DNA of 64,000 nt from Ideonella_A sakaiensis_A (GCF_048320135.1 NZ_CP182947.1:3906001-3970000), one strand, 5' to 3'. Counted from the stretch's first letter, positions 18,106 through 27,523 are shown. Translations and numbers: made by a program. The notes: a model not told the origin generated them from the sequence alone.

Positions 18106-18737
18106 CACGGCAGCCTCAGCTCGTCAACGCGCAACCGCGTGCCATCCTGGGACACCAGGGCCGGGACCTGCTGGATACCGAAGCGTTGAACCAGAACGCC
18201 TTGCTGGTCGAAGTACACCGGCACCCGCCAGGCTTTCATCAAGTCGAGGTACGAACCGCCGGTGAGGATGGGCTTCACCCCGCCCGGGCGAGCGGTCATG
18301 AGTTCCCGCGCACGGGCCACCTGCTTGCGGTCGCGGGCGTCGAAGAACAGCAGTTGCCGCGTCAGCGACACCACCTCGAGCGGGTTCTTGCGCGTGCCTG
18401 CAGCGAAGAGCAGGCGGCCACTGGCATCGGTGATGTTGCGGTCCAGCGTGAAGCTGGGGTCGATGAAAAAACTCCGGGCCGTACTGGTCGGTCGCAAGCC
18501 AACAACCGGTGTTGGTGCGGTGATGGTGCGGACACCGCGTTGCTGAGCCTGCTCCATCAGGCGCTGTAGTTCGCCCGTTCGTTGTTTCTCCCGGAGCCGC
18601 TGCTCGATGAAGCGGAGCAGGTGGGGCTCGGTGATGGTGTAGGTCGGACCCAGTGCACCGATGTCGACGGCGCTGATCGATGGACAGCCCAGCGTGACGG
18701 CGCATCCGAGAATCGATCGGAGCAACGAGCGGATCAT
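18105..18737 (-). CDS. traW: F-type conjugal transfer protein TraW
   Basis: Periplasmic pilus-assembly protein of 210 residues, the same length as F TraW. It shows the TraW N-terminal pattern (DIGALGPTYTITEPHLLRFI) and the later blocks RSFFIDPSFTLDRNI and LLFFDARDRKQV. The ATG overlaps the preceding stop (ATGA). It lies directly upstream of traU, with which it is known to interact along with TrbC. Confidence 0.9.
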   Translation of the reverse strand: MIRSLLRSILGCAVTLGCPSISAVDIGALGPTYTITEPHLLRFIEQRLREKQRTGELQRLMEQAQQRGVRTITAPTPVVGLRPTSTARSFFIDPSFTLDRNITDASGRLLFAAGTRKNPLEVVSLTRQLLFFDARDRKQVARARELMTARPGGVKPILTGGSYLDLMKAWRVPVYFDQQGVLVQRFGIQQVPALVSQDGTRLRVDELRLP

Positions 18738-19081
18738 CGAGCACCCCTGGGTTGGCAGGAGAGCGCCTGTGCCAGGCGCTGCATCGCAGCTTGGTCCTTC
18801 ACCTGCGCCGCGCGGATCATCGCCATCAAGGCCGGATCTCCCTGACCGTCGGCGACCGCGCGCCGCAGAGCGGCAGTGCTCAACGGATGGCCACAGCGTG
18901 CGGCGTGGGCAGCCACATACGTTCTGGCGCCGGCTTCCGCCGCAGGCGCGATCTGCCGAAGCAGACCCAGATAATCCTCGACCGGCATCTCTTCGAAGGT
19001 CAATGGCTGGCTACTTGCGCCGGTAGTGACTGCGGCGAGCAGCGCTGCGAATGCCAGGGCGGTTCGATGGGGTGTGCGCAT
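18734..19081 (-). CDS. small exported protein in the transfer operon, unknown function
   Basis: A 115-residue protein with a signal peptide (TALAFAALLAAVTTGASS) and a helical mature region with two cysteines (AARCGHPLST, ALSCQPRG). I do not recognise it. GAGGAGG lies just before the ATG, so the start is well supported. It sits between the S26 peptidase and traW, overlapping traW by 4 bp, so it is part of the operon and likely periplasmic. Confidence 0.75.
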   Translation of the reverse strand: MRTPHRTALAFAALLAAVTTGASSQPLTFEEMPVEDYLGLLRQIAPAAEAGARTYVAAHAARCGHPLSTAALRRAVADGQGDPALMAMIRAAQVKDQAAMQRLAQALSCQPRGAR

Positions 19082-19090
19082 CGGTCCTCC

Positions 19091-19660
19091 TCAGAATAGC
19101 GGGATGACAGTGCTGAGAATCTGATCGCCACGGACCAGGCCGCTCTCGCGGTAGCGCGAATCGAACGAGTCTGCGCTGGTGCCCTCGACGTAGTAGTGTC
19201 CGGCCGGAATCACCGTGGGTGTCAGCGGAGTCAGTGGCCGGCGGTCGAAGGTGTGTGACTTGGCAACCCCGGCGATGACACCGTTGATCGCAACTGTTCG
19301 GTCGGTGACGCTGACGACATCGCCCGGCATGCCGCGGATTCGCTTGAAGAAGGGCTGTCGAGAAAGTCCCGGATAGGCGTGTTTGGCTTCGCCGTCGAAT
19401 GCATAGATGACGTAGTCACCGCGCTTGAGCTCGCCATGGCGTCCCTCCAGCACCGCGACGGTGTAGGGAAGACTGGGCGTCCAGTTGAAGAGCAGCGGCA
19501 CATGGGGCGTCGGATCGAAGAGGATCCGGTAACTGCCGAGCACCCAGATGACGACGACCGGCCCGAACAGGTACCAGCGGCGCCTGGCGACGGCCGCCAG
19601 GTCGCACAGTGACCGCTCGGCCCGTCGGCAGGCCGTTGCAACGGCAGTCGCTGTTCTCAT
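19091..19660 (-). CDS. S26-family signal peptidase, TraF-type
   Basis: Membrane peptidase of 189 residues. It has one N-terminal membrane segment (WYLFGPVVVIWVLGSYRILF) and the S26 catalytic pair: serine in WTPSLPYTVAVL and lysine in FFKRIRGMPGDVV. The late block YYVEGTSADSFDSRY is also typical. In conjugation systems this class matures the pilin or other transfer proteins; SXT/R391 encode a similar gene (trsF) at the same place. The ATG overlaps the stop of trbI (ATGA). Confidence 0.87.
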   Translation of the reverse strand: MRTATAVATACRRAERSLCDLAAVARRRWYLFGPVVVIWVLGSYRILFDPTPHVPLLFNWTPSLPYTVAVLEGRHGELKRGDYVIYAFDGEAKHAYPGLSRQPFFKRIRGMPGDVVSVTDRTVAINGVIAGVAKSHTFDRRPLTPLTPTVIPAGHYYVEGTSADSFDSRYRESGLVRGDQILSTVIPLF

Positions 19661-20013
19661 GGTTGATCCAGCTTGGCCTTGAGGTGGGCCGTCAGGTCGA
19701 TGGCGCGGGGAGACGGCGCCGCTACCGCGCTCTTGAGCATCACCAGGCAGCCGCACTCGCCGGGGAGTTCGTCCAGGGCCAAAGGCAGGCGTTGTGCGAA
19801 GACAAGCGCCAGGCCCATCGCCCGTTCCCGTTCGCCCTCGGAGGTTGACTGGGTGACGATCGCCGTGAACTCGGCCTCCTTCAGGCGATAAACCTCGGCC
19901 ACGTCCACCAGACCCAGGCGAAGCGACGGGCGGACGAACCAGTGGTGGTAGATCGAGACCGAGGCGGCCGAGATCGCCAATGAGAGTCCTGCTTGCAGCA
20001 GCGCGGCTTTCAT
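19657..20013 (-). CDS. trbI: TrbI-like conjugal transfer protein
   Basis: A 118-residue inner-membrane protein with one N-terminal membrane segment (LLQAGLSLAISAASVSIYHH), then a mainly helical periplasmic domain (LVDVAEVYRLKEAEFTAI). Size, topology and place between traC and traW fit F TrbI, which affects pilus retraction. The match is by layout and pattern rather than strong motifs. The ATG overlaps the traC stop by 4 bp. Confidence 0.75.
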   Translation of the reverse strand: MKAALLQAGLSLAISAASVSIYHHWFVRPSLRLGLVDVAEVYRLKEAEFTAIVTQSTSEGERERAMGLALVFAQRLPLALDELPGECGCLVMLKSAVAAPSPRAIDLTAHLKAKLDQP

Positions 20014-22571
20014 ACGGCGTGACCCCGCTGTCGAAGCAGTTCCGCGATCGCGTCGTCGATGCTCAGGCCTTGCGCCCGTAGTGCATCAATCGGCGCGTTG
20101 TCTTCGAGCTTGTTGGAAAACAGCAGGTGCGTGGCCGGATCCAAGATGTTGCGTGCCACGCCTTCACCGACCGGCGAGGAGATGTAGACCTCAGAAAACA
20201 CGCCCGGCTCGGTGCGCAGCGAGTTCAGCAACCGCTTCTTCGGCTCGTCCATTGACAGCCGGCCCTGTCGATCCAGCATCTCGATGGATTCGGGCTTCTG
20301 ACGCAGCAGGAACACCCAGTCGCTGCAGTTGAACGCGGCCTCCATCTGCTTGGAGCCGTAGTAGTCGTCCGCGCTCTGCGTAGCCGTCCCCAGCGATCCC
20401 CCGTATTTGCGCGCCCGGCGGGCCGCTTCCTCGACCACGGCGGCCTTGACCGGGTCGTCGGCGCCGATGTCGCCGAGCTGCTGCTTCAACTCGTCGATGA
20501 ACAGCACCTTGCGGCGGTTGCGCGACAGGTACATCTCTGCGGTGATCTGGTGCAGCAGCAGGATGTTCACCACCGCGTGCAGATCGGGCCGGCGTTTGAG
20601 CTCTTCGTTCTCGATGACGATGAAGTCGTTGCTGAAATCGATGTTGCCGCGGCCCTCGAAGAATCGCTCGTACTGGCCACCCCGTGCGTAGGGGTTCAGC
20701 ATGATCGCCAGGTCCTTGATGCGAGGGTCGTTGACAACGCCCAGCTCGTCGATGGTCCCCGTCTTGAAGGCCTCCCTGAGCGCCGTGATCGTGAGGTCGT
20801 TGCCGTGCTCGCGGTACAGCTTGAGCACCATCGCCGAGATGGCCTTGTACTGGACCTCGTCGAGCATGCGCTGCATCGAGGCCATCTTGGAGATGGCCGG
20901 CACCAGCATGTCGATGTCTTCCTCGATGTCGACGATGTGGGTGAACGGGTTCAGACAGATGTCGACATCGGGTTTGAACTCGATGTAGCTGCCCTTGGCC
21001 TTGCGGCACAGCTTCTCGAAGCTGCGCCCCAAGTCGAGCATCCAGACCTTGGCGCCGATGGCGCGGTAGGACCAGGCCATCTCGTTCATCAGCACCGACT
21101 TGCCCGATCCCGGCGCGCCGATGATGGCGAAGTTGTAGTTTCCGAGGTCGTTGTCGTAGACATCCAGTGTCATCAGCTGACCCCGGCGTCCACCGAAGAC
21201 GAGTGCCGGCGTGCGGGTGCCACGCCACTCGGCGACCAGCGGTGCCAGGTGGATCGCGTTGGCCATGGTCTTGCGCGAGACCCGGCGCATCTTGGCCAGG
21301 TCCTTGTGGAAGCGCTCCGACAGCGTCATCGGCAGGCTTGCCAGCATCGCCTGCCGGTGCATGTACACATCGGCGTTCAGCTGAAAACCCCGTCCCCGCC
21401 AGATCGCGTTCGCCGTCTCCTGGGCGGCAATCGCCTTGCCCGGCGCGGTAAAGATTGCGAGTTGGTGGTACAGGCTCACCAGACCGCTGCCGATGTCGAT
21501 CGCGTTGGCGGCAGCCGTCCAGTCCTGCAGCTTCTTGCCGACGTCCGGCATCACCTCGGCCATCTTGCTCTTGGCGTTCTGGGTGGCGCGCACGTGATTG
21601 GCGGTCACTACCGACTTGGTGACGTTCGGGTCCAGGATGTGGACGCCCATGGTCAGCAGAAATGGGGCGCTGTACTGCAATGCTGGTTGCATCAGGTCGC
21701 CGATCAGTGATCCCATCTGCCATAGCGCGAAACGCTCGGGAAACGACTTGATCGAATAGAAGCGCGCCTCCAGAACGTCGGCTTGCCCCTCCTTCCACAG
21801 GGTCAGTCCTTTGGGGTGCGGATCCTGGATGGTGTCGAAGTCGACGATCTGGTCCCGCAGTTCCCGGCCGTCGTCGTAGTGCAGGTCGGGGGCGTCGGTC
21901 TGCGAGATGCGGTCCGGGTTGGTGAAGAGGGCGCACCAGTTGATCAGGTCGGCAGCGTCGCAGACCCGGTTCGGCAACGACGCCGACCGCAGGGTAGAGG
22001 ACAACGACTCGCGAAGGGCCAGCAGTTCATCTCGTCGGTTCAGGTCGGCCGCATCTCCTGGCGCACTGAAGCTCAGCATCAACCGGAAGTCGCGCAGTGT
22101 GTAGTGGAAGCCCGTAGTCAGCGAGTGCTGCGCACCTTCCAGGAAGTGCCCGACGCGTTGCCGCGCCAGGCGATGGAACAGGTTCTCGTTGCGGGCGGGG
22201 CGTCCCCAGTGCTTGGCTTTGTCGGCCTGGTCCTCGTCCTCGACGCGCAGGTTGGCATAACGACGCAGTTGCTCGCGGATGTGCGGCGACGCGAAGAGAT
22301 GGAACTGCAGGCCCGATCCGGGTGGGCAGGTCGAATACAGCGAGACCAGCACCTCGGCCATCCGCTCGTCGGCGCCGGACTGCGGCATCACCTCCAGCAG
22401 GAAGCCGATGCCGTCCCGGTTGACGAACAGCCGCTCATCCGGCAGATAGGCGGAGTAGGGCAGCCAGGCGGCGAACTGCTCGGCCGGTGTCTCAGGTGTT
22501 GACCCGAAGCCGAACCCGAACAGGGGAGGCGTGCTCCGCCGTTGCGATGAGGGAAGCTGGGTGTCCGGCAT
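20010..22571 (-). CDS. traC: type IV secretion ATPase TraC
   Basis: VirB4-class ATPase that powers pilus assembly at the inner membrane. It is 853 residues, close to F TraC. Walker A is IIGAPGSGKSVLMNE and Walker B is KVLFIDELKQ; the DDYYGSKQMEAAFNCSDW region follows before the C-terminus. I start at ATG 22571, just after traV ends; a longer open frame extends through traV but its extra residues are not TraC-like. The last codons overlap trbI. Confidence 0.93.
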   Translation of the reverse strand: MPDTQLPSSQRRSTPPLFGFGFGSTPETPAEQFAAWLPYSAYLPDERLFVNRDGIGFLLEVMPQSGADERMAEVLVSLYSTCPPGSGLQFHLFASPHIREQLRRYANLRVEDEDQADKAKHWGRPARNENLFHRLARQRVGHFLEGAQHSLTTGFHYTLRDFRLMLSFSAPGDAADLNRRDELLALRESLSSTLRSASLPNRVCDAADLINWCALFTNPDRISQTDAPDLHYDDGRELRDQIVDFDTIQDPHPKGLTLWKEGQADVLEARFYSIKSFPERFALWQMGSLIGDLMQPALQYSAPFLLTMGVHILDPNVTKSVVTANHVRATQNAKSKMAEVMPDVGKKLQDWTAAANAIDIGSGLVSLYHQLAIFTAPGKAIAAQETANAIWRGRGFQLNADVYMHRQAMLASLPMTLSERFHKDLAKMRRVSRKTMANAIHLAPLVAEWRGTRTPALVFGGRRGQLMTLDVYDNDLGNYNFAIIGAPGSGKSVLMNEMAWSYRAIGAKVWMLDLGRSFEKLCRKAKGSYIEFKPDVDICLNPFTHIVDIEEDIDMLVPAISKMASMQRMLDEVQYKAISAMVLKLYREHGNDLTITALREAFKTGTIDELGVVNDPRIKDLAIMLNPYARGGQYERFFEGRGNIDFSNDFIVIENEELKRRPDLHAVVNILLLHQITAEMYLSRNRRKVLFIDELKQQLGDIGADDPVKAAVVEEAARRARKYGGSLGTATQSADDYYGSKQMEAAFNCSDWVFLLRQKPESIEMLDRQGRLSMDEPKKRLLNSLRTEPGVFSEVYISSPVGEGVARNILDPATHLLFSNKLEDNAPIDALRAQGLSIDDAIAELLRQRGHAV

Positions 22572-22578
22572 GGCCTGC

Positions 22579-23184
22579 TCAGTTCTCGGGGTCGGCGGGC
22601 AACGGTTGACTCGACGAAGCCGCGCCAACACCCTGGACTCCTGGTCGAGTTGGCAGCTGCGGCTGAGGGCGCTGGACACCTGTATTTGCGTCGGGCCCGG
22701 CGCTGGCATTGAGCAATCGTGGAGGTGGCTTCACCGGTGCGTAGGCTTCCCGAATCTGGCGCTGGGCGTGCTCGATGAGCCATTGCCCGCTGTCGATCTG
22801 GACGTAGACGTAGCTCTGGTCGATCAGGTCGCCGTCAGCGTCTTCCCAGGGTTTGACCCACAGGCGCAGAACGCGGGGTGTCGACCGCAGCGACGCGGCA
22901 GAGACGAGCTGCTCGGCGGCTCGCTGGGTTGGGGTGAGCTTCGGTGCCGGAACGACCGCGGCCTGGGGTTGCAATGTCATGCCGGCGCTGGTGCGTCGGC
23001 TGGTGGGTTGAGCTGGCAGGCGGTCCGCAACGGCGTTGGCGTAGGTGCCCGACACCGAATCGCAGGCTACGCCTTCGGGCGCCTTGCAGGCGTAGCCCGA
23101 TTCCCCGCTCAGGCCGGAAATCGAGGTGCAGCCCGTCAATGAAACCATTGCGATAGCGGCCACAACAAGCTCGACGCGGCTCAT
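22579..23184 (-). CDS. traV: TraV-like outer-membrane lipoprotein
   Basis: A 201-residue lipoprotein with a lipobox LTGC after a short signal peptide (cysteine at residue 19). The N-terminal mature region has the paired cysteines of TraV (YACKAPEGVACDSVSGTY). A middle region with WVKPWEDADGDLIDQSYVYV and a proline-rich C-terminus follow. TraV forms the outer part of the F-type core complex with TraK and TraB. The ATG overlaps the dsbC stop by 4 bp. Confidence 0.88.
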   Translation of the reverse strand: MSRVELVVAAIAMVSLTGCTSISGLSGESGYACKAPEGVACDSVSGTYANAVADRLPAQPTSRRTSAGMTLQPQAAVVPAPKLTPTQRAAEQLVSAASLRSTPRVLRLWVKPWEDADGDLIDQSYVYVQIDSGQWLIEHAQRQIREAYAPVKPPPRLLNASAGPDANTGVQRPQPQLPTRPGVQGVGAASSSQPLPADPEN

Positions 23185-23975
23185 GGACGCGCTCCGGTGG
23201 AAGCCAGACGCCGATCGATGGTGGCTCGATCGATGTAGCCCTCGGTGCGAGATCCATCAGACCAGACGAGGGTGGGCGTGCCCTGGATGCCCAGTTGTCG
23301 CGCCAGAGCCAGGTTGCGGTCGAGGGGGTGGTCGCAGTTCGCGGGGTTGGCGAGCAACGACGCGTCGCCATCGATCATCAATCCGTGCCATGCATCGGCT
23401 CGGTCCGATGCGCACCAGACGGCGAGCGGCTTGCCCTGGCCCTGGAACGGCAGCAGGAAGGTGTGGACCGTCACATCGTCCAGGCCGGCGAGTTCGGGCT
23501 CCAGGCGTCTGCAATACGAACAGTTCGGATCGCTGAACACGACGACGTGCCGGCGGCCATTGCCACGTACTGTGGTGATTGCATCGGTCAAGGGCAGCCG
23601 ATCGAACGCGATCGTGGCGGCCGGCGAGGCCGCCACAGGGGGCTGGCGGTTATCGACAATTGCAGCGACTGCAGAGACCGCCAGCTTGGGTCCGGTCAGG
23701 TCGCGCAGGGTCTGGGTGTCGAAGAGCCGTCCGAACAGGAGGTAGCGCGGTTCCCGCGCCGAAACGTAGGCCACGTTGCCGTTCATCCAGACCTCGTAGA
23801 TGCCGGTGACCGGCGTCGGGTTGATGCGTGAGAACTCGGTGCCAGGATTTGCCTTTCGCAAGGTGGCCAATAGCCTGTCTTCTTCACCTGCAGAAGCGCG
23901 GGCCGTCGAAGCCAACAGGAGCAGCGCGATGAACAGCCCACTTGGCCGGTATCGCAGTTCAAAAGGTCTCGTCAT
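23181..23975 (-). CDS. dsbC: DsbC-like disulfide isomerase of the transfer operon
   Basis: Periplasmic thiol-disulfide isomerase of 264 residues. It has a signal peptide (GLFIALLLLASTARASA), a DsbC N-terminal dimerisation domain (ISARE-type strand YVSAREPRYLLFGRLFDTQT, quoted in part) and a thioredoxin fold with a CSYC active site (FSDPNCSYCRRLEPEL), plus a cis-proline loop (GIQGTPTLVW). It probably folds TraN, TraU and other cysteine-rich transfer proteins. SXT and R391 carry dsbC in the same block. The start overlaps traB by 17 bp. Confidence 0.9.
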   Translation of the reverse strand: MTRPFELRYRPSGLFIALLLLASTARASAGEEDRLLATLRKANPGTEFSRINPTPVTGIYEVWMNGNVAYVSAREPRYLLFGRLFDTQTLRDLTGPKLAVSAVAAIVDNRQPPVAASPAATIAFDRLPLTDAITTVRGNGRRHVVVFSDPNCSYCRRLEPELAGLDDVTVHTFLLPFQGQGKPLAVWCASDRADAWHGLMIDGDASLLANPANCDHPLDRNLALARQLGIQGTPTLVWSDGSRTEGYIDRATIDRRLASTGARP

Positions 23976-25356
23976 CGCTGGGCTCCAGGTATCTGGCGAC
24001 GGGACGAGCGCGCACCCGTTCTTCCGCCGCTTGGTTGGTGGACATCGAGGGGTCGACCTTGACGCCGCGGGTGATGACGACATCGATCTCGCGACCTGCG
24101 TCGATTTCGATCACGGGGAAGGTGTTCTCGGCGAGCTTGATGTAGTACTGGGCCAGGCGGTCGAGGGCGCGCCCGACACCGGTTCCCAGTCCTGTTCGAT
24201 AGGCGTCAGTGCCGTTCGTGGTCGCGATGGAGCCCAGCGCCGAGGTGCTGACGTTGCTGGTCGAGGTGGCCACGCCCTGGCCGATCCCGCTGACGATGCC
24301 GGCCAGCAGCGCGTTGGCCAGCATCTGGCCCTGCTTGGTCACCAGGCGACCGCGCATGCCGACCTTGCCATCCTCGCCGTAGATGCTGCCCTGGATGCGC
24401 ACCTCGAGCGTTGCGCCGTCACTGCGGACGCAGGACAGGCTCTCGGTGCGCAGGTAGGCCCGTTCCGAGCTGATGTCGCCGTACCCGGCCGCGATGACGA
24501 AGCAGTCGCGGTACGCCGCCCGAAAGCGGTTCGGCAGCACCGTGTTTTCGGACAGCCGGATCAGCACCGGGTGCGGGTTCGCCTGGGACTGCCCGCCGGT
24601 CGGTGCGTCCAGTCCGCCCAACAGTGTTCCGCGGGTGAAACTGACCGGCAGGAAGGTCGAGACCGTGCGGAACTCCGGAGCTGAGTTTCCTTCGACGGGC
24701 TTGGGCTCTGAGCTCGCGGACGGCTTGCGATCGGCCACGATCACTCTGGTCAGGGCTGGGCCCGGCGCGGGAACGGGTGGCAGCGGCGTGGGTGGAAGGC
24801 CCGGTGGCATGGCGCCGGTCTGCTGGAACGGCGGCGCGCGGTAGGTCATGGGAACAGGCGGTGGCAGCGGCGGGGAATTGGCAGGTGCCAGGGGCAGACT
24901 GCTGGCAGACGGCATGGCCGACGTCGGCCCGCTTGCGGCAACTGCCGGCGGCGGCGTGTGGTTTGCTGACAGCAGGCGTTGCTCCAGCTCCGAGAAGCGC
25001 TGCATCGTCCGGTTCTCGAAGGCGAGCCGGTCCTTGTTGAGGCGGGTCTGTTCGTCGCGCTCGCTCTCGTACTGGGCGAGCTTGCTGCCGGCGGTCCCTA
25101 CCCATTGATCGACCGGGTTGACCTGCTGGCCGGGCGACATCACACCGATGTTCGTGACGCGGGTCGGATTGGCGCTCGACGGCTTGGTGTTCTTCACCTT
25201 GGGGCCGTCGTCGGAGAGGGTGAAGACGATCGTGAGCAAACCAACCCCGCCGACCAGGATGGCGCACAGCATGGCGTACTGCTTTTGGCGGGGAGACAGG
25301 CGTTCGATCACGCTGCGCACTGCGCCAGCAGGACGGCTCAGCGGCGAGGCGCTCAC
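23959..25356 (-). CDS. traB: F-type core-complex protein TraB
   Basis: VirB10-like protein of 465 residues that spans the envelope. It has one N-terminal membrane segment (YAMLCAILVGGVGLLTIVF), a coiled coil (SKLAQYESERDEQTRLNKDR and on), a long proline-rich linker, and the C-terminal TrbI/VirB10 barrel (IRLSENTVLPNRFRAAYRDC is typical). The start is GTG, overlapping the traK stop (GTGA). The size is close to F TraB. Confidence 0.92.
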   Translation of the reverse strand: MSASPLSRPAGAVRSVIERLSPRQKQYAMLCAILVGGVGLLTIVFTLSDDGPKVKNTKPSSANPTRVTNIGVMSPGQQVNPVDQWVGTAGSKLAQYESERDEQTRLNKDRLAFENRTMQRFSELEQRLLSANHTPPPAVAASGPTSAMPSASSLPLAPANSPPLPPPVPMTYRAPPFQQTGAMPPGLPPTPLPPVPAPGPALTRVIVADRKPSASSEPKPVEGNSAPEFRTVSTFLPVSFTRGTLLGGLDAPTGGQSQANPHPVLIRLSENTVLPNRFRAAYRDCFVIAAGYGDISSERAYLRTESLSCVRSDGATLEVRIQGSIYGEDGKVGMRGRLVTKQGQMLANALLAGIVSGIGQGVATSTSNVSTSALGSIATTNGTDAYRTGLGTGVGRALDRLAQYYIKLAENTFPVIEIDAGREIDVVITRGVKVDPSMSTNQAAEERVRARPVARYLEPSDDETF

Positions 25357-26237
25357 CGTTCACCTCCGCGGCGTATCACGAAGACCTGGGTCGTTTCCAG
25401 TGGGCGCAGGGTCTGGCTCTCCACCGCGATCCCGATAACCTCACCGCCGGTGGCGCTGTCAGGTCGGTCGAACTCGGGTTCGGCGACGACCATCTCGGCG
25501 CCGCTGACGTTCTGCAGGAGGTACTTCTCGCCGATCAGGCCGCGTCCCTGGTACCGACGCAACAGCGTGAACCTCGTCTCGGTCCACAGCAGCAACGGCT
25601 GGTTCACCTCATCGACGCGGACGTCGGCTGCTAGTCTGTCCTGGGCCATCACCAGCAGCATGGCCTTGAGGCCGCGGATGTGGCTGGCCGAGGTGCCCGC
25701 AGCGGTGCCACCGCCCGTAACGCTCGTCGGTCGAGGTGTCTTGTCCCGGATGACGATCGTGTCGGCAGGCGTGTCCGATCGCCGCAGCACGAGGGTATAG
25801 GTGGCGTGGGCGGATGCGATGAACAGGTTCACCGGCTTGGTCGAGTCGCCAAGCGGTCGCAGGTAAATCTCGCCCTTGTCACGATCGCACTCCAGCAGCA
25901 CCTCGGCGTTCGAAGCCGCGGCGGGGCTCGCCGCGCCGACCGGCGTTGCCGCAGCGGAAGGGGCGCAATTGCCCGCCTGAACGTTGCCGACCACGTCGGT
26001 GATGGGAGATCCCTCGATGCGGATGCGAGTCGGCTCCTTGATCGACAGGATCGCTTCGACGGCGACACCATCGCGGGCCTCGATGGTCTGCAGAGCCTGT
26101 GCTGCCGGAGCGATTCCAAACAGGACTGCGCAGGCGAGCATCGTGCAGGCCGCTACGCAGCTCCACGCGGGACGGTGCTGCCGGCCGACTGTTTGCACCA
26201 GACGCATCTCATCTTGGCGCCACTTATCGTCCAGCAT
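25353..26237 (-). CDS. traK: F-type core-complex secretin-like protein TraK
   Basis: VirB9-like outer-membrane-associated protein of 294 residues. It has a signal peptide (AACTMLACAVLFGIAPAAQA) and TraK-like strands (ILSIKEPTRIRIEGSPITDV, EIYLRPLGDSTKPVNLFIAS). Start 26237 is well supported by AAGGAGG six bases before the ATG; an inner ATG at 26207 lacks such a site. It overlaps traE by 14 bp and traB by 4 bp, in the invariant E-K-B order. Confidence 0.9.
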   Translation of the reverse strand: MLDDKWRQDEMRLVQTVGRQHRPAWSCVAACTMLACAVLFGIAPAAQALQTIEARDGVAVEAILSIKEPTRIRIEGSPITDVVGNVQAGNCAPSAAATPVGAASPAAASNAEVLLECDRDKGEIYLRPLGDSTKPVNLFIASAHATYTLVLRRSDTPADTIVIRDKTPRPTSVTGGGTAAGTSASHIRGLKAMLLVMAQDRLAADVRVDEVNQPLLLWTETRFTLLRRYQGRGLIGEKYLLQNVSGAEMVVAEPEFDRPDSATGGEVIGIAVESQTLRPLETTQVFVIRRGGER

Positions 26238-26790
26238 TCGGCACCTCCTTGAACGCCTTGAGGTGCATGCGACCCCCGCCGTAGGCGAACTCGACCAGGT
26301 AGGACTTGAGGTCATTGGCTGTCTCGAGGTTGTTCACCAGCGTCCTCAAGCGACCGTGGACCAGCACGGATTGGTTGTCTTCGCTCGGGACGAGTTGCTG
26401 CGGCGCAAAATACGTGCTTGCGTTGATGCGCTTGAGCCGTGTGGCTTCCAACTCCTGGCGGATCCGGAGTTCTCCCTGTGAGGCGGGCTCGACATAGCCG
26501 AGCAACATGTCCTTTTTCCAGTCGATCGATGACGCGGTGACGTCCAGGACCAGCCACGCAATGAAGGCGCCCATCTGTTCCAGGTATTCACTGCTGGCCT
26601 TGTCGCGGGTGACCCAGAATGACTTGTTGATCGATGGCGGGACGATCACCGTTCGCGCGCCGCCGAGCAGGTTGAGGATGACGACCAGCGCAAGCAGGTG
26701 ACCAATGGTCAGTGCGCCGACGGCGAACGCCAGACCGCGATTGCGGCGGCGCATGTCCTTGATGTCGCCGTCGAGGCGGGCGAAGTCCAT
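26224..26790 (-). CDS. traE: F-type conjugal transfer protein TraE
   Basis: Inner-membrane pilus-assembly protein (VirB5/VirB8-like place in the complex), 188 residues, the same length as F TraE. It has one N-terminal membrane segment (LAFAVGALTIGHLLALVVIL) and a periplasmic domain containing IVPPSINKSFWV, a hallmark of the family. It begins with ATG 26790, 13 bp after traL. Confidence 0.9.
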   Translation of the reverse strand: MDFARLDGDIKDMRRRNRGLAFAVGALTIGHLLALVVILNLLGGARTVIVPPSINKSFWVTRDKASSEYLEQMGAFIAWLVLDVTASSIDWKKDMLLGYVEPASQGELRIRQELEATRLKRINASTYFAPQQLVPSEDNQSVLVHGRLRTLVNNLETANDLKSYLVEFAYGGGRMHLKAFKEVPNAGR

Positions 26791-26803
26791 GGCGTGAGCT
26801 CCC

Positions 26804-27103
26804 CTATCCCACCATGCGGCGCACGTGCGACGGCGGCGTCGCGCGCAGGGCGGTGAACGGGTTGGTCGGGAGATGCCAGTAGAGCCAGTGGATTGCAAAG
26901 GCCGGGTGTTTGTCCGCCTTGATCCGGGCGATCCACCGCGAAGTGAACCAGCCGGCAATCACGCAGACGGCGAACGACAGCTTGGAGCCAGACAGGTAGC
27001 CGGTGAACAGTCCGAGGATGACCGGGCCGGCCACGTCCATGTCCCAGAAGCCGATCTTCCACTGGTCGTCGAGCCGGCGGGGGATGTAGGTGTCGGCGAA
27101 CAT
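26804..27103 (-). CDS. traL: F-type conjugal transfer protein TraL
   Basis: VirB3-like inner-membrane protein of 99 residues with the TraL start ADTYIPRRLDDQWKIGFWDM and two membrane segments (PVILGLFTGYLSG, FAVCVIAGWFTS). The ATG at 27103 has GGAG six bases upstream, better than the in-frame ATG at 27121. It heads the traL-E-K-B series. Confidence 0.9.
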   Translation of the reverse strand: MFADTYIPRRLDDQWKIGFWDMDVAGPVILGLFTGYLSGSKLSFAVCVIAGWFTSRWIARIKADKHPAFAIHWLYWHLPTNPFTALRATPPSHVRRMVG

Positions 27104-27126
27104 GGGCTGCTCCGAGAACACGGTGG

Positions 27127-27480
27127 TCAGATGACCGCGCCCATGATCGAGCCGGCTGCCACCAGCCCGACCGATGCGAAGATCGCCAGGCCCACAAACG
27201 ACAGCACCGGCGAGAAATTACGCAGCCCGGCCAGCGCGATGATGGCGACCACAAAGCTGATGAAGCCGATCAACGCCTTGATCGCCGGCCCCAGGCTGGC
27301 GATGGTGGTGAGTGCGCCAGACAGGGGCCCCGTGATCCCGGTGAAGGTGACCAGGTCAAGTGCGTGACCGGGCAGGGATGTGAGCAACCCGAGGAGGAGC
27401 AACCAGGGCGTAACGGACCAGGCGCGTTTGCGCAGAGAGGTCCAAGAGGGGGTCTGAAACGCGCGGCAGAAATGAACCAT
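27127..27480 (-). CDS. pilin candidate (TraA/VirB2-like small membrane protein)
   Basis: A 117-residue protein with a long basic N-terminus and a signal-like segment (SVTPWLLLLGLLTSLPGHA), then two hydrophobic segments (LIGFISFVVAIIALAGL, FVGLAIFASVGLVAAGSIM). This is the layout of conjugative prepilins such as TraA and VirB2. The S26 peptidase encoded downstream could mature it. The ATG has GGAG six bases upstream. Its place directly before traL fits. The pilin role is inferred from topology and position. Confidence 0.75.
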   Translation of the reverse strand: MVHFCRAFQTPSWTSLRKRAWSVTPWLLLLGLLTSLPGHALDLVTFTGITGPLSGALTTIASLGPAIKALIGFISFVVAIIALAGLRNFSPVLSFVGLAIFASVGLVAAGSIMGAVI

Positions 27481-27523
27481 GGAATTCTCCAGTTGGTGGG
27501 ATTGGTTGATAGGTGAATGAGAC

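Noticed and set aside
20191..21936. 581-codon minus-strand frame inside traC
   Set aside because: Composition is Arg/Gly/Ala-dominated and the true traC frame has Walker A and B motifs.
22572..22709. upstream extension of traC
   Set aside because: It overlaps traV in another frame and adds sequence unlike TraC N-termini; ATG 22571 is better.
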